A stretch of 64,000 nt of DNA, taken from NCBI GenBank assembly GCA_934746015.1, contig CAKVEW010000001.1:265924-329923 (forward strand). Reading direction: 5' to 3'. The stretch is from an uncultured Clostridium sp. GTDB lineage: Bacteria > Bacillota > Clostridia > Clostridiales > Clostridiaceae. Shown here in pieces: positions 57,208 through 64,000 of this stretch. Within the stretch, counting starts at the first letter, position 1. Each line of letters opens with the position of its first letter. A program made the position numbers and the translations under genes. The notes below the pieces were generated by a model. That model had not been told where the DNA came from, ran no database searches, and was given only the letters and a program-made list of their open reading frames with translations.

Positions 57208-58455
57208 ATGAATTATTTTAAAAATGCCTATAAGGTTATTTCAAATAGTTTTTATTTAAAACTATTGTATTTATTTGTTAGTTTATCATTTGTGACTATA
57301 CTTTCTAATATACCCATATTTAAAATACTTAATAAAATCTGTTTAGCTTGGGTTTTGGTATTATTTTTAATTAATTTTATCGATATAATAAAAAGAAAAA
57401 GAAAAATATATATTTATAATATCTTTTTATATTTATTTTTATTGGTAACTTTATTTTTTACTATTTATAAATATCCTACTACAGAAAATTATAAAGTTTG
57501 GTTAATGAATGTAATAATTTTCACAGTTCTTTTCTCTATTGATAATTATAAAAGCAAAAAAGTATTATTAAAGGAAATAGACATATATTCTTATTTCTTT
57601 GTTGCTTTTTCCTTTATAGCTTCTGCAATATCTTTAGTTTTAATATTTATAAAACATACTATTGAATTTAATATTATTAACTCAGATGGAGTTGAGGAAA
57701 TAATAACCTTTGTAGGAGTATATAAAAATGAAAATTCTCTTGGAATTGCTGCTGCATTGTCATTAGTAATAGGAGCTTATCTCCTTTCAAAGTCAAATAA
57801 TAAAAAAATAAATATATTTTTAATTATTAGCTCAATTCTTCAAGGAATAACCTTATTTATATCAGGTGGAAGAAGTGGTTTTCTTTTACTTATATCCGTA
57901 ATGTTTATGTTTATTTTTGTTTATGTAAAAAATAATTATATAAGAGCTCTTATGATAATTCTTCCAATAGTAGCTATATTTTTTATCTTTAAATTAGATG
58001 CTGATACTTTACACTATATTTTTACTGGTAGGGAGTATATATGGATAGCTGCTATAAGAATAATTAAGTTCGCATTCTTCAGCGGTATTGGTACTTCTAA
58101 TACAATTCCTACTCTTATTCAAAATCAGCCTGCTGATCTAATAGGTGTTACAAAGGGTGGAATTCATAATATATATATGGAAATAACAACTACCAATGGT
58201 TTTATCGCTACATTTATGTTATTACTTTTTATAATTTGTAGTTTATTATATGGAACTTACAAGGTGTCAAAAATGAATAGCAAAGATAAAATAACTAACT
58301 GCATATTATTAGGATTACTATTAGGAATACCTGTAATTAATCTTATGGAAAGTAATTTAGTATATATAATTAGTTTTATTTCTTTAATATATTGGTTTTA
58401 TGTTGGTCACTTTATAGCCTTTTTAGATAATAATAAAAATACATTTAATAAATAA
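57208..58455 (+). CDS. O-antigen ligase/polymerase (Wzy_C type) membrane protein
   Basis: 415 residues from the ATG at 57208; AAGGAG lies 12 nt upstream (a TTG at 57196 directly abuts it). Ten or more membrane segments. The Wzy_C loop has FVGVYKNENSLGIAAALSLVIG, ISGGRSGFLLL, FTGREYIWIAAI and GGIHNIYMEITTTNG with a histidine typical of ligases and polymerases. A second polymerase distinct from the one at 36534, so it may serve another polymer or a wall-ligation step. Divergent from the WbpE-like gene and convergent with the ArnB-like gene. Confidence 0.82.
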   Translation: MNYFKNAYKVISNSFYLKLLYLFVSLSFVTILSNIPIFKILNKICLAWVLVLFLINFIDIIKRKRKIYIYNIFLYLFLLVTLFFTIYKYPTTENYKVWLMNVIIFTVLFSIDNYKSKKVLLKEIDIYSYFFVAFSFIASAISLVLIFIKHTIEFNIINSDGVEEIITFVGVYKNENSLGIAAALSLVIGAYLLSKSNNKKINIFLIISSILQGITLFISGGRSGFLLLISVMFMFIFVYVKNNYIRALMIILPIVAIFFIFKLDADTLHYIFTGREYIWIAAIRIIKFAFFSGIGTSNTIPTLIQNQPADLIGVTKGGIHNIYMEITTTNGFIATFMLLLFIICSLLYGTYKVSKMNSKDKITNCILLGLLLGIPVINLMESNLVYIISFISLIYWFYVGHFIAFLDNNKNTFNK

Positions 58456-58483
58456 TAAAAGCCACCCTAGGGTGGCTTTTATT
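58454..58483. terminator. Bidirectional terminator
   Basis: A perfect 30-bp palindrome with arms AATAAAAGCCACCCT / AGGGTGGCTTTTATT. It starts at the stop codon of the 57208 gene and ends 5 bp before the stop of the ArnB-like gene. T-runs occur on both strands. Confidence 0.92.
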
Positions 58484-58488
58484 ATTTA

Positions 58489-59679
58489 TTATTTATTATT
58501 TATTTTTTTAACTTCTTTAACTAACTCTTCAGCAACGTATTTTGCATCTTCCATAGCTAAAGTAGTATATACTGGAAGTGAAATTTCATTTTCATATTGG
58601 GCAAATGCATTTGGATAATCTTCCATCTTATATCCTAAGTTCTTATATAATGTAAGCATTGGTAATGGCTTATAATGAACGTTAGTTGATATTCCCTTTT
58701 CAGCTAATCTTTCAATAAGTAAATTTCTCTTTTCTTCATTAAAGCCTTTGATTCTTAATGCATATATATGATATGAAGTTTCTGTTCCTTCACCATATTC
58801 AGTAGTTGGTATTATAGCAAAGTCTTCCTTACCTATTATGCTTGTGTAGGTTTCAAATATTTTTTTTCTGTATTTTAGCATACCTTCATATCTTGTTAAT
58901 TGCGCTCTACCAATGGAAGCATTAATATCTGTCATATTACATTTGAATCCATCTGTAACTATATCATACTCCCAAGCTCCAGCCTTCATTTTTGATAAGG
59001 CATCCTTTGATTGTCCATGTAATGAAGTGAACTTAAAGTCTTGGTATAAGTTTTCTTTTCCGCCAAAGTTATTATTATTAAATGTTATAGCCCCACCTTC
59101 AGCAGTTGTAAAGTTCTTAACTGCATGGAAAGAAAAACTATGAAAATCGCATTGTGCTCCAACTCTATGTCCTTTATATTTTGCTCCAAAGGAATGTGCT
59201 GAATCTACTAAAATAATTATATCTTCTCTATTTTTTTCTTTTAATATTTCTTTAATTTTATCGTAATCACAAGGTAGTCCTGCATAATCTACTGGCATTA
59301 TAACCTTTGTTTTTTCTGTTATTAACTCTCCCATTTTATCGTAATCCATAAAGAATGAATCTTTAGCTACATCACAAAAAATAGGCTTTATTCCTCTATG
59401 TACTGCTACGCTTGAAGTTGCTGTATATGTGTAAGGAGTAGTTATTATTTCATCTCCTTCCTTAATATCAAGCACTTTAAGTACAAGTTCCATTGCTGCT
59501 GTAGCACTATTTAAAGCTACTGCCTTATTAGCTTCACAATACTCTGCAATTTCTGCTTCAAACTTAGCTAATGTAGGTCCTGAAGTAATCCATCCTGATT
59601 TTAAGACTTCAACTACTGCATTAATTTCTGCTTCAGATATATCTGGAGGAGAAAATGGTATTTTCTTTGTATTATCCAT
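58489..59679 (-). CDS. DegT-family aminotransferase, ArnB/PseC-like
   Basis: 396 residues from the ATG at 59679 (AAAGGA upstream), starting MDNTKKIPFSPPDISEAEINAVVEV. GWITSGPTLAKFEAEIAEYC, NSATAAMELVLKVLDI, TPYTYTATSSVAVHRG, DSAHSFGAKYKGHRVG and FHSFSFHAVKNFTTAEGGAI (Schiff-base lysine) are visible. It aminates C4 of a nucleotide-linked 4-keto sugar. No dehydratase adjoins it, so it may draw on the 4-keto sugars made in the main locus. It stands alone between two terminators. Confidence 0.86.
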   Translation of the reverse strand: MDNTKKIPFSPPDISEAEINAVVEVLKSGWITSGPTLAKFEAEIAEYCEANKAVALNSATAAMELVLKVLDIKEGDEIITTPYTYTATSSVAVHRGIKPIFCDVAKDSFFMDYDKMGELITEKTKVIMPVDYAGLPCDYDKIKEILKEKNREDIIILVDSAHSFGAKYKGHRVGAQCDFHSFSFHAVKNFTTAEGGAITFNNNNFGGKENLYQDFKFTSLHGQSKDALSKMKAGAWEYDIVTDGFKCNMTDINASIGRAQLTRYEGMLKYRKKIFETYTSIIGKEDFAIIPTTEYGEGTETSYHIYALRIKGFNEEKRNLLIERLAEKGISTNVHYKPLPMLTLYKNLGYKMEDYPNAFAQYENEISLPVYTTLAMEDAKYVAEELVKEVKKINNK

Positions 59680-59769
59680 TGTTTTCAATCCTTTCACAAT
59701 TGTATCAGTATATTTTCAATTATATATTTATCTATACTAAAGTTCAAGTTTATTAAATATAAGCAATAA

Positions 59770-59802
59770 AATAAGATATGACCATATAGATCATATCTTA
59801 TT
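59770..59802 (-). terminator. Terminator of the CWB2 glucosaminidase gene
   Basis: Arms AATAAGATATGA / TCATATCTTATT with a 9-nt loop. On the minus strand TTATTGC follows. It starts 4 bp after the stop codon. Confidence 0.85.
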
Positions 59803-59806
59803 ATCT

Positions 59807-62719
59807 TTATCTAGTTCTACTTAGTAGTTCTCTTAAATTGTTAATTACATTTTTAGATACTTTTCCACCAACTTGTACTATCTTGTTTGTAGTCTTATTA
59901 TTTAAAACAGCCTTCTGACCGCTTGTTAATGAACTTTCTGATATTATTACTGGTGAATTATTAATAGAAGAAACTGGTCCTGATGATAATGCGTCTACAA
60001 GCTCTATACCTTCTGTTACATATACATTTTCTAACACATTTCCATAGAATCTCTCTATTACCTTTGCATTAGTTTCGTATCTGTTAGCTCCGCCTAATCT
60101 ATTACCAGAAATATTTTGACTAGTTATTGCATTTATTATATTTAACACATTATCAGTTATAGCAGTTGCTCCACCTACAATAAACGCATTATTTAAATCT
60201 TCTGATTTAAGCCAAGTATATACTTCACTTGGTACAACATTATTTTCTACAAGTATTATTGGCATTTTATCTCTTCCAGAAACAGGGGCAATTGAAAGAG
60301 CATCTGCTTCTCCATAACCATTAGCTAATACTACATTCTCTACATCATATAAGTTTGCATCAATATATTTTGCAACTTCTAAAGCAGTTTCATATCTTGT
60401 TTCCCCACCTAATCTAGTAGTTTTTGTTATCCCTAGATTCTTTAATTGAGCTTCAACACTAGAGTTTACTACAGAAGTTCCTCCTATAATAATTACATTT
60501 TTTGCTCCAAGTCTTCTTATTTCATTTTGTGTTGAAGAAGGAATTGAATCTTTTTCAACTAATAATAATGGTGCTTTATAATATGAAGCAACTGGCGTAG
60601 CTGTTAATCCATCAGGAATAGCATATCCATTAGATATTACTATTGTTTCTGCAGATGAAAAATTACTTCTACTTAACTCAACTGCTGTATCATATCTATT
60701 AGCTCCATACTTAGCTTCAACTGGAGGAGTAAATATATTAATTAATGAAACATTATTAGCTAATATATACCCTCTACTATTCCAATTATAGTCTCCACTA
60801 AATTTATTATCTTCTCCACCACTTCCAACTGGTGTGTTTCTTTCAGGATATATTTGATAATAACTATTACCATTCATTGTAATCTTTTCAAGGTTTGATA
60901 TTACAAATGGAGTATATGTGTTTCTATCATTAGTTATATTATATAATAGAACTCCATTACCGTTAATTACACTATTATTAGATGTAGCCATTCCTATTTG
61001 CTTTGAATTAGTATCTTTTAAATTTGAATTTCCACCTGAAAGATACTTATCTATTTCATATGCAAAGGATGCAGCTTTCTCTCCCCAAAATGGATCTGAT
61101 GCATATTTAACATTTGCACCTCTATTTTTATTTCCTAAAAATCCTCCAAAGTATCTCCAGTCGGCTGGATCAGAATACCCTCTAGAAATATAATTTTTAG
61201 TAAAATCTATAACAGAATCTTTTGGAGTTGCAAAATTTGATGCTGATTCTCCTGGTGCTGAATCATAAGCCTTTAATCCAAATAGATTATTTTTACTTTG
61301 AGCTATTTGTGAGTTTCCGTAGTTAGATTCATTAATAGCTACAGCTAAGGCTATTACAGCATTAACACCATATTGACTTTCTGCATCCTTAAATGCTTGT
61401 CCTAAATTGTATAGCTTTGAAGTTGTTCCTATTCTAGAATTATTATTAATAAAATTATTTAAATCTGCTGCTGAATAGATAGTTTGACTTCTAAAAGGTA
61501 AATTTAAATAATATAAATAATAAGGATTTCCATTATTAATAGAATTAGTTCTAACTCCTGATTTATAATCATTTATAAGTACATCTAAAGCATTTGAAAT
61601 ACTAGTTTGATTTGTATGATCATATTTATAAAAATATTGACCATCGTAGCTTAAGTATCTTACACCTTCTTGTAAAATACTAGGTGACTTTCCTAATAAT
61701 TTTTCATAACCAGTAGTACCTTCTAAATCATAGCTTATAAAATGAATTAGTTCTCCATTTCTTACTGTATAATAGCTTGGATTCTTAGCTTGATTAAGTG
61801 GAACAACTCTCATATCATATGTTCCAGAAGCACTATTATTATTTATCCAACCTACTACGCCATTTATCATAACCTTTGCTGAAATGCTAGTCATATCTAA
61901 AATTGGTGCATCATCCATATATCCTTGGTTAACATATGTAATAGCACTATTGCTGTTTAAGCTTGAATCCGAATAAATATTAACATTTCCTGTAGTATAT
62001 GTGTAATCTACATACCTTAATACTCTAGCCATTTGATTAGTAGAATAAACAACTTGTCCTGCTGAGTTTATTACTGCTGGTTGCTGAGATTCATCTAACC
62101 TATATCCACTAATATTATTAGCAGCATTTACAGCTTCATTAATATCTTCATAGGAATCTAGAAACTCAAAGCTTCCATCTGAATTAGCTATTGTTAACTC
62201 ATATTCATTATCTGTCATAGGAACTAATACTTCTAAGTTAGCAACCGCTTCTTTCTTTAATTTAAATTCTTCTCTTTCTTCTTCAGCAGAAAATAATGAA
62301 ACAGATCGCATGGCATTACTATTAACTTCTTTTACTTTTTGGTAAACCTTACCCTTTAAGTTATCTGTTGAATCATTAATATTATTAGTATTTTCTTCTT
62401 CCTTAATGCTGTCATTATTAATTAAAGATTCATCTTTATCTTCTGATTTTATAGACTCTTCTTTAACATTAGGATTATTTTCTGGCGAATTAGAAGTACT
62501 GTTGTTTATTAATTCATCTGAAGTTTCATTTTCTTTAGTTGCTTCAACACTTTCACTAGTATTTAAATTTGTCTCTTTAGAATCTTCATTTTGTTGCTTA
62601 AGGGCATTATCAATAACTATATCTGCCGTTATTGTTTCTGCCATTACACTTAAATTTGGACTCATAAGAGCTACGATTAATACTTGTGCCAATATTTTTT
62701 TTACTTTTTTAAATTTCAA
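59807..62719 (-). CDS. Secreted glucosaminidase with C-terminal CWB2 wall-binding repeats
   Basis: 970 residues from a TTG at 62719 after GGGGAGGAG. Signal peptide 1-27 (KFKKVKKILAQVLIVALMS, then VMAE). Residues 30-140 are Asn/Glu/Ser-rich. An SH3-like region is near 240-310. The glucosaminidase domain (about 440-575) has LGQAFKDAESQYGVNAVIALAVAINESNYGNSQI in parts, with the catalytic glutamate in INESNYG. Three CWB2 repeats fill 670-970 (RYDTAVELSR, RYETALEVAK, RYETNAKVIE; each with an IIIGGTSVV-like strand). CWB2 binds anionic wall polymers. It probably cuts peptidoglycan glycan strands during growth or separation. Confidence 0.9.
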   Translation of the reverse strand: MKFKKVKKILAQVLIVALMSPNLSVMAETITADIVIDNALKQQNEDSKETNLNTSESVEATKENETSDELINNSTSNSPENNPNVKEESIKSEDKDESLINNDSIKEEENTNNINDSTDNLKGKVYQKVKEVNSNAMRSVSLFSAEEEREEFKLKKEAVANLEVLVPMTDNEYELTIANSDGSFEFLDSYEDINEAVNAANNISGYRLDESQQPAVINSAGQVVYSTNQMARVLRYVDYTYTTGNVNIYSDSSLNSNSAITYVNQGYMDDAPILDMTSISAKVMINGVVGWINNNSASGTYDMRVVPLNQAKNPSYYTVRNGELIHFISYDLEGTTGYEKLLGKSPSILQEGVRYLSYDGQYFYKYDHTNQTSISNALDVLINDYKSGVRTNSINNGNPYYLYYLNLPFRSQTIYSAADLNNFINNNSRIGTTSKLYNLGQAFKDAESQYGVNAVIALAVAINESNYGNSQIAQSKNNLFGLKAYDSAPGESASNFATPKDSVIDFTKNYISRGYSDPADWRYFGGFLGNKNRGANVKYASDPFWGEKAASFAYEIDKYLSGGNSNLKDTNSKQIGMATSNNSVINGNGVLLYNITNDRNTYTPFVISNLEKITMNGNSYYQIYPERNTPVGSGGEDNKFSGDYNWNSRGYILANNVSLINIFTPPVEAKYGANRYDTAVELSRSNFSSAETIVISNGYAIPDGLTATPVASYYKAPLLLVEKDSIPSSTQNEIRRLGAKNVIIIGGTSVVNSSVEAQLKNLGITKTTRLGGETRYETALEVAKYIDANLYDVENVVLANGYGEADALSIAPVSGRDKMPIILVENNVVPSEVYTWLKSEDLNNAFIVGGATAITDNVLNIINAITSQNISGNRLGGANRYETNAKVIERFYGNVLENVYVTEGIELVDALSSGPVSSINNSPVIISESSLTSGQKAVLNNKTTNKIVQVGGKVSKNVINNLRELLSRTR

Positions 62720-62861
62720 ACTCCTCCCCTCCCTTTACAATATATAGATTACCAATTTAAGCATATTATTTCAACAATATTTAATTAAAATTAATATTTT
62801 TATACATAATTCATTGAAAATCATTACCTTATTATGTAATATTTATTAAGAGGTGATAGTT

Positions 62862-63905
62862 TTGAATAACAATAGAATAGTCTATGCTGATACTATGAGA
62901 ATTATATCAATTTTTCTTGTTGTAATGCTCCATGTATCTGGAGTTTTATGGACATTACTTGATGTAACTACTTTAGATTGGTCAATTATTAATATATATA
63001 ATTCTTTGTCTAGGTGTTGCGTTCAAATTTTTGTAATGCTTAGTGGAATGTTTTTATTAAATCCTAAAAAAAATATATCTGATAAAAGTATATATACCAA
63101 ATACTTACCTAGAATAATTGTGTCTCTATTATTTTGGAGTGCAGTGTATTTAGTAACTTTCCCTATTAATATTGAAGAAATTAAATATATAATTGTTTCA
63201 ATATTAAAAGGTAACACAAATTATCATTTATGGTTTTTATATATGTTAATAGGTCTTTATGTAGTTACTCCAATTTTAAGAATAATAACCAAAAATGCTA
63301 CAAAGGCTCAAATAGAATACTTTTTAATTATTGGAATAATAATTTCATTTTTAGTTCCATCTTTATCTAGCTATTTTCCATTTACATTTATATCAATAAA
63401 TATAGATAAAATGTATTTGTTTATGACTAGATCCTATTTAATTTTTTACTTATTAGGCTATTATTTAACTAACTTCCCTATTAAGAAAAATACTAAAATA
63501 ATATTATATATTTTAGGGATTCTAGGTGCCCTATTTACTATTCTAGCTACTCAATATTTATCAATAAAGAGCTTAGCACCTAAGGATTCATGGCAAGGTA
63601 TATTTTCTATGAATACTTTATTTTATAGTATTGCTATATTTATCTTTTTAAAAGATTGTTTGAATAAAATTAAGTACTCAAATAAAAGCATCAAATTTAT
63701 AAATACTTTATCAACCTGCTCCTTCGGAGTTTTTTTAACACATGATTTATTTATAAAGTATTTAATTAGACATGGAATATTAACAGAAGAATTAAGAAGC
63801 CCAATTATAATGGTACCAATAATAGCACTATGTATTTTTATCGCTTCAAACATTCTTTCTTATATAATAAATAAGATTCCAATCTTTAATAAATATATAG
63901 TTTAA
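62862..63905 (+). CDS. Acyltransferase-3 family membrane O-acyltransferase
   Basis: 347 residues from the TTG at 62862, 8 nt after AGAGG. About ten membrane segments. The family's first helix RIVYADTMRIISIFLVVMLHVSGV has the catalytic histidine (MLHVSG), and LSRCCVQIFVMLSGMFLL and NYHLWFLYMLIGLYVVTPIL follow. It transfers acetyl or another acyl group across the membrane to a surface sugar. The polysaccharide genes nearby make a capsule or wall polymer the likely acceptor. It is divergent from the glucosaminidase gene. Confidence 0.88.
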   Translation: MNNNRIVYADTMRIISIFLVVMLHVSGVLWTLLDVTTLDWSIINIYNSLSRCCVQIFVMLSGMFLLNPKKNISDKSIYTKYLPRIIVSLLFWSAVYLVTFPINIEEIKYIIVSILKGNTNYHLWFLYMLIGLYVVTPILRIITKNATKAQIEYFLIIGIIISFLVPSLSSYFPFTFISINIDKMYLFMTRSYLIFYLLGYYLTNFPIKKNTKIILYILGILGALFTILATQYLSIKSLAPKDSWQGIFSMNTLFYSIAIFIFLKDCLNKIKYSNKSIKFINTLSTCSFGVFLTHDLFIKYLIRHGILTEELRSPIIMVPIIALCIFIASNILSYIINKIPIFNKYIV

Positions 63906-63932
63906 AAATAAAAAGATGACTCCTTAAAATGG

Positions 63933-63987
63933 TACCTATGAACAGGACACTTTGAAAAAAAGTGTTTCGTTTATAGGTATTTTTTTA
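63933..63987 (+). terminator. Two-stem terminator after the acyltransferase gene (or end of an insertion sequence)
   Basis: Outer arms TACCTATGAAC (63933-63943) and GTTTATAGGTA (63969-63979) pair with one wobble. An inner stem ACACTTT / AAAGTGT is nested within. Seven or more T residues follow. It acts as a terminator 28 bp after the stop codon. The GGTACCTATGAACAGGACAC beginning also looks like an insertion-sequence end; the window stops before this can be tested. Confidence 0.55.
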
Positions 63988-64000
63988 TGTATAATATTAA

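Noticed and set aside
62406..62747. Plus-strand frame of 113 codons antisense to the glucosaminidase
   Set aside because: It reads the complement of the signal-peptide and linker region and has no ribosome site or family pattern.

Overview
The window is a very A+T-rich Firmicutes chromosome segment. Strong AGGAGG-type ribosome sites, TTG/GTG starts, a CWB2 cell-wall protein, DUF2922/DUF1659 genes and LicT-type sugar operons point to Clostridium sensu stricto or a close relative. No rRNA, tRNA or CRISPR array is visible. The species cannot be named from the sequence alone.

Region 1 (1-20.9 kb) is sugar uptake, almost all on the minus strand. It holds an ascorbate/galactitol-type PTS with a transaldolase-like enzyme and a PRD activator that runs off the left edge. 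Two paralogous beta-glucoside cassettes (licT-bglP-bglA) follow, each with two LicT antiterminator/terminator switches. Between them lies an amino-sugar block: mannose-family PTS IIA-IIB-IIC-IID, NanE and NagA. A YcxB-like membrane protein and an SGNH hydrolase with its own leader attenuator are also here.

Region 2 (20.9-30.3 kb) is an accessory stretch. It has a DUF2922/DUF1659 pair, a HEPN/MNT toxin-antitoxin pair, an LPXTG surface protein with Ig-like repeats, a clostridial hypothetical protein, two Fic proteins, a phage-type replisome-organiser-like protein and a NERD-HRDC gene broken by an in-frame stop. Two decayed fragments show that a unit [rep-like gene - surface protein] was once present twice.

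Region 3 (30.3-51.4 kb) is a Wzx/Wzy cell-surface polysaccharide locus read leftwards. In order it has a histidine-free CpsB paralogue, Wzz-like co-polymerase, BY-kinase and CpsB phosphatase. Next come PglF-PglE-PglC-PglD-like enzymes (UDP-diNAc-bacillosamine and the initiating transferase) and a WbuB-like glycosyltransferase. CapE-CapF-CapG follow (UDP-N-acetyl-L-fucosamine), then a GT4, Wzy and Wzx. The end is a LicD / class V aminotransferase / GNAT / LicC-like cassette that probably adds an amine-phosphate or phosphonate group, and an LCP ligase.

Region 4 (51.4-64 kb) holds two convergent small sigma-70-type factors and the remnant of a third, and a Cof-type HAD phosphatase. It also has a second set of sugar genes (WbpA- and WbpE-like enzymes, a second Wzy/ligase, an ArnB-like aminotransferase), a CWB2-anchored glucosaminidase and an acyltransferase-3 protein. 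A family of palindromic intergenic repeats built from AATGTAGA/AATGAAGA units occurs four times across regions 1, 3 and 4.
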